Assembly (NCBI GenBank): GCA_902779845.1
Contig: CACZCZ010000004.1
Location: forward strand, 1 to 64,000
Direction: 5' to 3'
Length of the DNA: 64,000 bases
DNA from: an uncultured Bacteroidales bacterium
GTDB lineage: Bacteria; Bacteroidota; Bacteroidia; Bacteroidales; Bacteroidaceae
Under the pieces are notes generated by a model, which did not search any database, had not been told where the DNA came from, and worked only from the letters and a program-made list of their open reading frames with translations. The first letter of the stretch is position 1; the number at the start of each line of letters is the position of its first letter. The translations under genes were made by a program, and so were the position numbers. Positions 32,803 to 39,559 of this stretch are shown here, piece after piece.

Positions 32803-33558
32803 TTAAACCACCTTCAGGTCTCCCACATGGTAGAAGTCAAACATGTGCTCTTCCATCCATTCATTGGCCTCGACGGGTGTCTTTTTCCAACCGGAGGAAC
32901 AGGTGCTGACAATCTCGACGAGGCTGGAGCCGCGGCGGTTGATGCTGTTCTCGAAGGCCTGACGGATGGCACGCTTGGCCTTGCGGATGGCGGCGACGCT
33001 GTGGACGCTCTGGCGTGTCACGTAGCAGGTGCCCTCGAGCTGTGCGGCAATCTCGGTGATCTTCAGGGGGTAGCCGTGGAGGTCGGCCTGGCGGCCGTAG
33101 GGGCAGGTGGCCGTCTTCATGCCCATGAGGGTGGTTGGAGCCATCTGTCCGCCCGTCATGCCATAGATGGCGTTGTTGATGAAGATGATGGCGATGTTCT
33201 CGCCGCGGTTGAGGGCGTGGATGGTCTCAGCGGTGCCGATGCAGGCGAGGTCGCCGTCGCCCTGGTAGGTGAAGACCAGGTTCTCGGGCCACAGACGCTT
33301 GATGGCGGTTGCCAAGGCGGGAGCACGACCGTGGGCGGCTTCCTGCCAGTCGATGTCGATGTACTTGTAGGCGAAGACGGCGCAGCCCACGGGCGAGACG
33401 CCCACGGCCTTGTCCGTGACGCCCATCTCCTCGATGACCTCGGCGATGAGTTTATGCACGACGCCGTGGGAACAGCCCGGGCAGTAGTGCATGTCGTTGT
33501 CGTTCAGCAGCGTAGGCTTCTGATAGACGATATTCTCTGGGGAAATGATGTTTTCCAT
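32803..33558 (-). CDS. 2-oxoacid:ferredoxin oxidoreductase, beta subunit (TPP-binding)
   Basis: 251 residues carrying the thiamine pyrophosphate site: HYCPGCSHGVVHK at the N-terminus and GDGDLACIGTAETIHALNR, the GDG motif, followed by NNAIYGMTGGQMAPT. It pairs with the alpha subunit to decarboxylate a 2-oxoacid. The upstream gap carries TTTAACGTTTA-type repeats. The 57-aa membrane protein gene lies 43 nt upstream. Confidence 0.93.
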   Translation of the reverse strand: MENIISPENIVYQKPTLLNDNDMHYCPGCSHGVVHKLIAEVIEEMGVTDKAVGVSPVGCAVFAYKYIDIDWQEAAHGRAPALATAIKRLWPENLVFTYQGDGDLACIGTAETIHALNRGENIAIIFINNAIYGMTGGQMAPTTLMGMKTATCPYGRQADLHGYPLKITEIAAQLEGTCYVTRQSVHSVAAIRKAKRAIRQAFENSINRRGSSLVEIVSTCSSGWKKTPVEANEWMEEHMFDFYHVGDLKVV

Positions 33559-33601
33559 TATTCGTTTAACGTTTAGCGTTTAACGTTTAGCCTTTTATTG
33601 A

Positions 33602-33775
33602 TTAGAACATGAATCGGATGAAGAACTCGACAATCTTGATGACGAGGGCGATGCCGATGATGACAAGGCCGAAGATATGGTGTGCAGGGAAGGCGAAATA
33701 GACGACAACGCCGATGAGCGCCAGCAGCATGAACACCGTGTTCAGGATATTGCGGACTTCTTCTCTGTTCTCCAT
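33602..33775 (-). CDS. 57-aa two-helix membrane protein in the oxidoreductase operon
   Basis: A small ORF reading MENREEVRNILNTVFMLLAL and onwards to FFIRFMF. It has two hydrophobic segments (about residues 13-30 and 34-48) separated by an AHH turn. It lies between the alpha and beta subunit genes in the same direction, 14 nt after alpha. It may anchor or modulate the complex at the membrane; nothing in the sequence proves this. Codon use is like its neighbours, which argues for a real gene. Confidence 0.72.
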   Translation of the reverse strand: MENREEVRNILNTVFMLLALIGVVVYFAFPAHHIFGLVIIGIALVIKIVEFFIRFMF

Positions 33776-33789
33776 GATTCTTTATATAC

Positions 33790-34896
33790 TTATGCGTTTT
33801 CCAATTTGAAGTTTTCTTTCAGCGCCTGAATCAGTTCGTCGGGCGTGGGGACGATGCCGCCCATCTTGCCGTAGTGTGCCACGGGCGTGCGTCCTTCGAC
33901 GGCGAGGCGGACGTCTTCGACCATCTGACCGGCGTTGATCTCGAAGGTGAGGATGCCCTTGACCTGGGCGGAGAGTTCCTGAATGCGCTTGGTGGGGAAG
34001 GGCCAGAGCGTGATGGGGCGCAGCAGACCTACGCGGATGCCGGCGGCACGCAGGATGCCGATGGCTTTCTGTGCGATGCGCGCTGCCGATCCGAAGGCCA
34101 CGATGAGGTAGTCGGCGTCCTCGGTGTAGAGCTCTTCGTAGCGCACCTCGGTCTCGCGGATAATGCGGTACTTCTCCTGCAGGTGCAGGTTGTGCTTCTC
34201 CATCGCCTCGGGCTTCAGCTCCAGAGAGGTGATGACATTGATGGGGCGACCGCCCTTGCGGCCTGTGGTGGCCCAGGGGCATTCGCGCTGGATCTCCTCG
34301 TCGGTGCGGCGTGCCTTGAAAGGCGGCAGCACCACCTTCTCCATCACCTGTCCGATGACACCGTCGGAAAGGATCATGGCCGGGATGCGGTGCTTGAAGG
34401 AGAGCTCGAAGGCGAGGTCCACGAAGTCGGCCATCTCCTGCACACTGGCAGGTGCCAAAACAAGAACGTAGTAGTCGCCGTTGCCGCCGCCGCGTGTGGC
34501 CTGGAAGTAGTCGCCCTGTGAGGGCTGGATGGTGCCCAGACCGGGGCCGCCGCGCTGCACATTGACGATCAGGCCGGGGATCTCTGCGCCGGCCATGTAG
34601 GCGATGCCCTCCTGCATCAGCGCCACACCGGGGCTGGAGGAGGAGGTCATGACGCGCTTGCCGCTGCCGCCACCGCCGTAGATCATGTTGATACTTGCCA
34701 CTTCGCTCTCGGCCTGCAGCACCACCATGCCCGTGGTCTCCCACGGCTTTTCGACGGCCAGTGTCTCCAGGATTTCGCTCTGCGGCGTAATGGGGTAGCC
34801 GAAGTAGCCGTCGCAGCCGCAGCGGATGGCGGCGTGTGCGATGGCCTCGTTGCCCTTCATGAGGACGACTTCGGAAGACTGATTCTTCATATCCAT
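33790..34896 (-). CDS. vorB: 2-oxoacid:ferredoxin oxidoreductase, alpha subunit (VorB-type)
   Basis: A 368-residue alpha subunit with pyrimidine-binding and C-terminal domains. KGNEAIAHAAIRCGCDGYFG-YPITPQSEI opens the protein. SSSSPGVALMQEGIAYMAGAE and the RGGPGLGTIQPSQGDYF segment are conserved. Bacteroidota homologues in this gene order are usually named VorB (branched-chain 2-oxoacids), but 2-oxoglutarate or pyruvate cannot be ruled out from sequence alone. It starts 4 nt after the ferredoxin gene. Confidence 0.92.
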   Translation of the reverse strand: MDMKNQSSEVVLMKGNEAIAHAAIRCGCDGYFGYPITPQSEILETLAVEKPWETTGMVVLQAESEVASINMIYGGGGSGKRVMTSSSSPGVALMQEGIAYMAGAEIPGLIVNVQRGGPGLGTIQPSQGDYFQATRGGGNGDYYVLVLAPASVQEMADFVDLAFELSFKHRIPAMILSDGVIGQVMEKVVLPPFKARRTDEEIQRECPWATTGRKGGRPINVITSLELKPEAMEKHNLHLQEKYRIIRETEVRYEELYTEDADYLIVAFGSAARIAQKAIGILRAAGIRVGLLRPITLWPFPTKRIQELSAQVKGILTFEINAGQMVEDVRLAVEGRTPVAHYGKMGGIVPTPDELIQALKENFKLENA

Positions 34897-34900
34897 ACTG

Positions 34901-35134
34901 TTAATTTTCCATTTTCTTACGATACACAGTAATGCATCCGTCCGGACACACGATAGCGCACGACGTGCAGCCAGTGCAAGCCTCGGCGTTGACCTGCTCC
35001 ACGAAGCGGTAGCCGCGGCGGTTGACTTTCTTGTCAGCCAATTGGATTAAGTCGAGCGGACAAGCCACCACGCAGAGACTGCAACCCTTGCAGCGCTCTG
35101 TGTTGACGACTATCGCTCCTTTCATTTTTGCCAT
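34901..35134 (-). CDS. 2x[4Fe-4S] ferredoxin-type delta subunit
   Basis: 77 residues with two complete cluster motifs, CKGCSLCVVACP and CTGCTSCAIVCPDGC. It is the electron-transfer subunit of the 2-oxoacid oxidoreductase encoded directly downstream, 4 nt away. Confidence 0.92.
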   Translation of the reverse strand: MAKMKGAIVVNTERCKGCSLCVVACPLDLIQLADKKVNRRGYRFVEQVNAEACTGCTSCAIVCPDGCITVYRKKMEN

Positions 35135-35199
35135 TCTAATAATCTTATGTTAAATCCGTAATTCCAATAAAACTGAATCCCTATGAGCCTGCAATTGTT

Positions 35200-35400
35200 T
35201 CAGGGGTTGTAGTATTCCTTGCAGTAGTACTCCATAATGTTCATGAGCATCTGGCGTGCAGTAGCAGCCGGCGACTCGGGGTCAAGCGCCGTAGCGGCCT
35301 CGTAGGCGTTCAAAGCCTCGGCCCACTGCTGTTGTTTGCGGAAGGTGTTACCCTGAATGTAGAGCTGTTGTGCCCGCTCTTTGGATTCTTCGGTGCTCAT
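35200..35400 (-). CDS. Small TPR-like protein
   Basis: A 66-residue protein with one clear TPR unit (AQQLYIQGNTFRKQQQWAEA then LNAYEAATALDPESPA) and a C-terminal helix (ARQMLMNIMEYY). It is the first gene of the oxidoreductase operon, which begins at a -7 box at 35421-35428, and lies 65 nt before the ferredoxin gene. This small TPR gene is a regular companion of the operon in Bacteroidota. Confidence 0.82.
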   Translation of the reverse strand: MSTEESKERAQQLYIQGNTFRKQQQWAEALNAYEAATALDPESPAATARQMLMNIMEYYCKEYYNP

Positions 35401-35420
35401 TAAAATTTATTTTGCGGGCG

Positions 35421-35428
35421 CAAAGGTA
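35421..35428 (-). promoter_or_regulatory. -7 box of the 2-oxoacid oxidoreductase operon
   Basis: TACCTTTG on the minus strand, 20 nt upstream of the TPR gene start. Confidence 0.7.
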
Positions 35429-35530
35429 CAACAATTTCGCCAAACCACCGCTTTTTTCTATAAGAATCTCATCGTAGGATGCTCGAATTCTTTTTCTTTC
35501 TACTTTTTTACGCACTTTTTTGCGAAAACG

Positions 35531-35562
35531 TTTGGCCACATCGGAGAAAAGCATTACCTTTG
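35531..35562 (+). promoter_or_regulatory. Promoter of the tRNA-Ser/ffs/tRNA-Thr cluster
   Basis: TTTG at 35531-35534 and TACCTTTG at 35555-35562, 20-nt spacing, a full consensus match 27 nt before tRNA-Ser. Confidence 0.8.
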
Positions 35563-35589
35563 CAGCCGCAAAACTCAAACAGCACACTT

Positions 35590-35677
35590 GGAGAGATGCT
35601 CGAGTGGCTGAAGAGGCACGCCTGGAAAGCGTGTATACGTCAAAAGCGTATCCCGGGTTCGAATCCCGGTCTCTCCG
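35590..35677 (+). tRNA. tRNA-Ser (GGA)
   Basis: 88 nt with acceptor stem GGAGAGA/TCTCTCC, anticodon loop CTGGAAA (anticodon GGA), a long variable arm as expected for tRNA-Ser, and T arm CCGGGTTCGAATCCCGG. No CCA is encoded. Confidence 0.95.
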
Positions 35678-35719
35678 CAGAACAGGTTGCCTAAGAGTAG
35701 AGCGCTACGTACAGCAGAC

Positions 35720-35819
35720 ATGGGAAAGTCCTGTACGGCCAGCTCCCTTCGAATCCCCCAGGGCTTGACCGCAGCAAGGGTAGTTGGTTGTAGCGGCGCG
35801 ATGCAGATCGCTTTCCCAC
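35720..35819 (+). ncRNA. ffs: Bacterial signal recognition particle RNA
   Basis: About 100 nt. The outer stem TGGGAAAG (35721-35728) pairs with CTTTCCCA (35811-35818). The inner helix CCAGCTCCCTT pairs with AAGGGTAGTTGG, and the apical part CAGGGC-TTGA-CCGCAGCAAGGG carries the conserved AGCA/GCAGCAAGG Ffh-binding asymmetric loop of small bacterial SRP RNA. It lies between two tRNA genes, and no ORF covers it. Exact ends are uncertain, and the 5' part (35681-35719) may belong to the precursor. Confidence 0.72.
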
Positions 35820-35821
35820 CC

Positions 35822-35895
35822 GCCTCTTTAGCTCAGTTGGCCAGAGCACGTGATTTGTAATCTCGGGGTCGTTGGTTCGAATCCGACAAGAGGCT
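35822..35895 (+). tRNA. tRNA-Thr (TGT)
   Basis: 74 nt with acceptor stem GCCTCTT/AAGAGGC, D arm AGCTCAGTTGGCCAGAGC, anticodon loop TTTGTAA (anticodon TGT) and T arm with GGTTCGAATCC. No CCA is encoded. Confidence 0.95.
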
Positions 35896-35900
35896 CTCAA

Positions 35901-35934
35901 AAGAAAGGCAGTTCCGCAAGGAGCTGCCTTTCTT
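35901..35934 (+). terminator. Terminator of the tRNA/ffs cluster
   Basis: A long hairpin, AAGAAAGGCAG with CTGCCTTTCTT, extended by TTCC/GGAG around a GCAA tetraloop. Confidence 0.8.
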
Positions 35935-35990
35935 GAGTTAAAAGTGAAAAGGTGAACTTTTCATTTTTCACTTTTCACTTTTCATTGTAT

Positions 35991-36728
35991 TTAGACTTTT
36001 GTGATGGCGCGGCGGAAGACGTCGAAGTCGGTGTCGAGGCGGGAGAGCTCGTAGGGCTCCAGCGTGAGGGAGAAGGTGCCGCGAAGGTCGGGGAGGTCGA
36101 AATATGTGCGCAGCAGGCTGGCCATGTTGAAGCTGAGGCTATCGGCCTGACCCGTGGAGTGGGAGAGGGTGGAGGCACGGTGCATCAGCTGGCGGCAGAC
36201 GGAGGTGAGGTAGTAGCTGTCGTGCTCCTCGAAGCGGAGCGTGCGCAGTAGCACGAAGGCGGCCACGAGGCCGCTGGTGTGCAGGAGGAAGTCCACGCGA
36301 CGGCGGCTGTCGTGGATGCCGAGGGCGGTGAAGAGCTGTTCCATCGTCTCGGGGGACCCGATGACGGGCAGCCACTGCATCAACAGCTTCTGACGGTCGA
36401 GGTTGTGGCGGTCGTCGCGCAGGGCATCGGCCAGCGTCTGGAAGCCGGCATCGTCGAGGCTTAGCGTTCCCTTGTGAAAGCGCAGGGCGGCAGCCTTGGC
36501 CATCGTCACCGTGAAGGCTTTGGGCTGCCACAGGATGAGGCGCGTGGCAACCTGCCAGAAGTCTGCTGCGCTGACATCCGCCAGCAGACGTTCGCCGATG
36601 AGGTAGCCTGCCGTGCGGAAATGCGAGTGGGAGAGGCTGCCGAGATAGGGGGTGAGGGCCTCCCAGTCGGCAGCGTCGAAGAGTTGGCGCAGGCGCTGGT
36701 AAATGACGGGATGGTAGTGCTGGTCCAT
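35991..36728 (-). CDS. Unknown helical protein, 245 aa
   Basis: A 245-residue soluble protein with no signal peptide, apparently all-helical (YQRLRQLFDAADWEALTPYL, ATRLILWQPKAFTVTMAKAA, TMEQLFTALGIHDSRRRVDF). I do not recognise it, and it is probably a lineage-specific conserved protein. It lies 96 nt downstream of the amidase gene, separated by a simple repeat, and is convergent with the tRNA/ffs cluster. Confidence 0.75.
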   Translation of the reverse strand: MDQHYHPVIYQRLRQLFDAADWEALTPYLGSLSHSHFRTAGYLIGERLLADVSAADFWQVATRLILWQPKAFTVTMAKAAALRFHKGTLSLDDAGFQTLADALRDDRHNLDRQKLLMQWLPVIGSPETMEQLFTALGIHDSRRRVDFLLHTSGLVAAFVLLRTLRFEEHDSYYLTSVCRQLMHRASTLSHSTGQADSLSFNMASLLRTYFDLPDLRGTFSLTLEPYELSRLDTDFDVFRRAITKV

Positions 36729-36738
36729 GGGGGGATGG

Positions 36739-36820
36739 CTGAAGGTTGAGGGTTGAAGGCTGAGGGTTGAGGGTTGAAGGCTGAGGGTTGAGGGCTGATG
36801 GCTGAGGGTTTATGGTTAAG
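36739..36820. repeat. GGTTGAGGGTTGAAGGCTGA-type simple repeat
   Basis: Imperfect copies of GGCTGAGGGTTGA and GGGTTGAA fill the gap between the amidase stop and the next gene. No other feature is seen. Confidence 0.8.
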
Positions 36821-36824
36821 GGGG

Positions 36825-38009
36825 TTAGCGTTCGATGGGCTTGGGACTACGCAGGTTGAGGGCCTCGGCCGTGGTGATCTGCTGGTTGCCGCGGAAAGCA
36901 ACGATGAAGGCTTCGGGGAAGGTCTCGCGAACCTCCACCAATTCGTTCTTGATGTCGAGATAGCTGTCGGAGTGGCTGTAGATGCCCTTGAAGCGTCCGT
37001 TGGAGGGGATGAAGCGCACACCCTGGAAACCCTTCAGGCGTGCATCGCCCTCCTTGATGGGCGCTGCGGTGTTCATGAGCTGAATGGCGAAATAGGTGGA
37101 GGCGGCTGTTGCGGTGTCGGCAGGTGTCTGGGCGATGTCCTCTGCAGGCGTCGGGGGCTGGGGCTCGGTCTGTGCTGTAGCCTGTGCTTCGGCCAGCGCT
37201 TCAGCTTGTGCCTCGGCGATGGCCTTGGCTTCAGCCGCTGCCTTGGCCCGCTTGTCGGCTTCCGAGGCTTTCTCGTTGGCGGCAGCAGCGAGGGCTGCAT
37301 TGTTCTTCGCGGAGGTGTCGGTGCGGGGAGCGAAGTGCGAAAAGCGCAGGTTGCGCAGTGTGCTCTGCGGCACCTTCCCGTTCTTGGTGATCTCATTCCA
37401 CTCGCTGAGGGCGTTGTAGATGGATTTCGCCAACTCGGCCTGTCCCTCTTTGGAGTTGATGTAGTTGCGCTCTGCGGAATTGGTGATGAAGCCGACTTCC
37501 GTGAGGACGCTGGGCATATTGGTGTGTTCACAGACGTAGAGCTCGCGCTTCTTCACGCCGCGGCTCACTTCGCGTCCGTTCTTGAGATAATGCTTCTGCA
37601 ACAGCAGTGCCAGCAGTTCGCTCTTGCCGGCCTGGCTGCCTTTCATGGGGACGTTGGTAGCAAAGAAGGACTCTGTGCCGCGGGCAAACAGGTTAGGGGC
37701 GGAGTTGACGTGGATGGAGATGAAGAGCTGGGCACCGTTCCGGTTGGCGATGTCACAGCGTTGCTGCAGCGACAGCGTGGTGTTCTTCTCGCGTGTGTAA
37801 ATCACCTTGACGCCGCTGATGTTCTGCTTCACCAGACGCCCTAACTCCTTGGCCACGGCCAGCGTGATATCCTTTTCGTACACTGTGCCGAACTCGCAGC
37901 CTACGTCGTGACCGCCGTGTCCGGCATCAATAACCCACACAACCTTCTTGGCTGCACTCACATGGCACACCCACAGCAGGCTTACTAAAATGAATAGAAA
38001 GCGTCTCAT
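36825..38009 (-). CDS. N-acetylmuramoyl-L-alanine amidase, exported
   Basis: A 394-residue peptidoglycan amidase (Amidase_3). The signal peptide is MRRFLFILVSLLWVCHVSA. The catalytic domain (residues 25-240) shows zinc ligands in DAGHGGHD, SIHVNSAP and the glutamate of VLTEVGFITN. Residues 240-305 are a low-complexity A/E/K/Q linker. The C-terminal 85 residues (YFAIQLMNTAAPIKEGDARL...GRFKGIYSHS) look SPOR-like, which would target septal, denuded glycan. It acts in the periplasm in cell separation or wall turnover. The -7 box lies at 38039-38046. Confidence 0.92.
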   Translation of the reverse strand: MRRFLFILVSLLWVCHVSAAKKVVWVIDAGHGGHDVGCEFGTVYEKDITLAVAKELGRLVKQNISGVKVIYTREKNTTLSLQQRCDIANRNGAQLFISIHVNSAPNLFARGTESFFATNVPMKGSQAGKSELLALLLQKHYLKNGREVSRGVKKRELYVCEHTNMPSVLTEVGFITNSAERNYINSKEGQAELAKSIYNALSEWNEITKNGKVPQSTLRNLRFSHFAPRTDTSAKNNAALAAAANEKASEADKRAKAAAEAKAIAEAQAEALAEAQATAQTEPQPPTPAEDIAQTPADTATAASTYFAIQLMNTAAPIKEGDARLKGFQGVRFIPSNGRFKGIYSHSDSYLDIKNELVEVRETFPEAFIVAFRGNQQITTAEALNLRSPKPIER

Positions 38010-38038
38010 GAAATGGTCTTTTTTACTCCTTATGGGCG

Positions 38039-38046
38039 CAAAGGTA
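38039..38046 (-). promoter_or_regulatory. -7 box of the amidase gene
   Basis: TACCTTTG on the minus strand, 29 nt upstream of the ATG. Confidence 0.65.
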
Positions 38047-38141
38047 CGTAAAAAGTATCATGTGGACGGTTGAATTTGATAGTTTTTTCGGAAATGGAAG
38101 GAATTTTTTGTTCTTCACGCTTCTGTCTTTCGCTTTTTTAC

Positions 38142-38149
38142 TACTTTTG
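38142..38149 (+). promoter_or_regulatory. -7 box of the 38177 gene
   Basis: TACTTTTG, 27 nt before the ATG at 38177. It lies inside the longer possible frame from 38060 and so argues for the short start. Confidence 0.65.
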
Positions 38150-38176
38150 CACCCGAAAACAAACAAAAAGATTCTG

Positions 38177-38368
38177 ATGAGCGACGGAAATTTCAACAGA
38201 GCGCTGCTGCCGCATACACCTTATGCCAGCGGACTGAAGATGGGACAAACGATGATGCGGGTCAAGATGGAGCAGGCGTTCCTGAAATGGCTGCGGGAGG
38301 ATCGCCCTGAACTGACAGATGAAGAAGTGGAGGAGAAACTATTGGCCTTCAAACGTTTATTGGCTTGA
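38177..38368 (+). CDS. Small conserved-looking cytoplasmic protein, 63 aa
   Basis: 63 residues (MSDGNFNRALLPHTPYASGL...EQAFLKWLREDRPELTDEEV). It is helical and charged, without membrane segments. The short start is chosen because the -7 box lies 27 nt upstream and the extra N-terminus of the longer frame (FFGNGRNFLFF) is promoter-region sequence. Function unknown; small proteins of this pattern are seen across Bacteroidales. Confidence 0.7.
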   Translation: MSDGNFNRALLPHTPYASGLKMGQTMMRVKMEQAFLKWLREDRPELTDEEVEEKLLAFKRLLA

Positions 38369-38387
38369 TTGCTCTTTATGCTCGAAC

Positions 38388-38604
38388 ACAAAAAACCGCA
38401 TCGGTGATTGTGATGAGAACTCCGAGTATGAATGATTTGAGTGCCCGCTCCCTTTGTAATCTGCCGGCCTCCGTGAAGAGGTTACCCCGAAGGGCGCAGC
38501 CCGCCATTGGAAAGCGAAACTTTCTCGGTTTTCTTATTATTATTGATGAGTCTCCCGATCAAACCGATGCGGCTATGGTGATGTGTCAAAGAACGTCTTG
38601 TTTC
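38388..38604 (-). ncRNA. Candidate non-coding RNA of about 215 nt, 6S-like in outline
   Basis: A full consensus promoter on the minus strand (TTTG at 38639-38642, 20-nt spacer, TATCTTTG at 38611-38618) is not followed by any ORF. About 32 nt into the predicted transcript CCGCATCGGT (38572-38563) pairs perfectly with ACCGATGCGG (38405-38396), which is followed by six T (38395-38390). The stem thus closes a roughly 155-nt internal region and doubles as a terminator. Internal helices (GAGACTC with GAGTTCTC; GGGC-TGC-GCCC) are also possible. A long closed rod with a bulged middle recalls 6S RNA (Bacteroidales-1 type), but this is not proven. Confidence 0.55.
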
Positions 38605-38610
38605 GTGGTG

Positions 38611-38642
38611 CAAAGATAGAGCCTATCTGTGTTCCGCGCAAA
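38611..38642 (-). promoter_or_regulatory. Consensus promoter of the candidate ncRNA
   Basis: Minus-strand TTTG (38642-38639), exactly 20 nt, then TATCTTTG (38618-38611), identical in layout to the rpmB, tRNA-Ser and tRNA-Arg promoters in this window. The rest of the 38643-38809 gap shows only a short CCCACGTGGG palindrome (38751-38760). Confidence 0.7.
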
Positions 38643-38809
38643 TTTTTTCTGCGAGAAAATGTAAAGTTGCACTTTCATAGCACTTTTCTCGGCAAAAATT
38701 TGGTGCGGCGCAAAGTTTTTGCTTACTTTGTACGCGATTAGGTGCCTATGCCCCACGTGGGCAAGAACATATATATTCGTTTTACCGGCTTCCAAGCCAT
38801 AGCCCCTCT

Positions 38810-39547
38810 ATGAGTCCTTCTGCCACCATCATCCTGACTGCAGCCCTGCTTCCTGCCGTCATCCTGCTGATAATCATTCTGATTCGCGACAAGGAACACC
38901 CCGAACCTGCTCCTCTGCTTGCCAAGGGTGTCTTCTATGGTGTCCTCTCGGTCTTCGGATCGTTTCTCATTTCCTTTCCTCTGATCTCCTCGGGTTTGAT
39001 TCCCAGTTCCTACGACAATGGCATCGGTGCTGTCCTGTACGCTTTCGGTGCTGCAGCCTTGCCCGAGGAGGCGTCGAAGCTGTTCTTCTTGTGGCTGCTG
39101 CTGCGCAAGAATCCGTACTTCGACGAGTATTTCGACGGCATCGTCTATGCCGTGTGCATTGGGTTGGGCTTTGCCGGCCTGGAGAATATCATGTATGTCT
39201 TTCAGTCGGGCGATGCCTGGGCGATGACAGCCATCATGAGGGCGTTGCTCGCTGTGCCGGCGCACTTCTTCTTCGCCGTCATCATGGGGTACTACTTCAG
39301 TCTGGTACACTTCGGCCGGCACTCGCGCCGCAACAAGGTGCTGGTGTTGCTGGCTCCCGTGCTTGCCCACGGCATCTACGACGGCATCCTCATGACGCTT
39401 GAGGTGACGCCGCAGGTGGGCGGATTCTTTGCGGTTGCGCTATTGCTCTTCTGCAACGAGATGCGTAAGCTCTGCACACGCCATATCCAAAGCCTGAAGG
39501 CTGCCGACGAGAATCAATACGATAAGTTTTACACAAACATACATTAA
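38810..39547 (+). CDS. PrsW-family intramembrane metalloprotease
   Basis: A 245-residue protein with about seven membrane helices. The family motifs are in order: EE at residues 86-87 (LPEEASKLFF), FAGLEN at 121-126, H152 (PAHFFFAVIMG) and the LAHGIYDGIL histidine/aspartate motif. PrsW cleaves membrane-bound anti-sigma factors in Bacillus; no sigma/anti-sigma pair lies nearby, so the target here is unknown. It precedes the glycoside hydrolase by 12 nt, which suggests co-transcription. Confidence 0.88.
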   Translation: MSPSATIILTAALLPAVILLIIILIRDKEHPEPAPLLAKGVFYGVLSVFGSFLISFPLISSGLIPSSYDNGIGAVLYAFGAAALPEEASKLFFLWLLLRKNPYFDEYFDGIVYAVCIGLGFAGLENIMYVFQSGDAWAMTAIMRALLAVPAHFFFAVIMGYYFSLVHFGRHSRRNKVLVLLAPVLAHGIYDGILMTLEVTPQVGGFFAVALLLFCNEMRKLCTRHIQSLKAADENQYDKFYTNIH

Positions 39548-39559
39548 TCAACTAGTCCT

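Noticed and set aside
38365-38619. An 84-codon plus-strand ORF over the candidate ncRNA
   Set aside because: It has no promoter, is preceded directly by the stop of the 63-aa gene, and its composition is poor. The minus-strand promoter and terminator structure explain the conserved-looking features.
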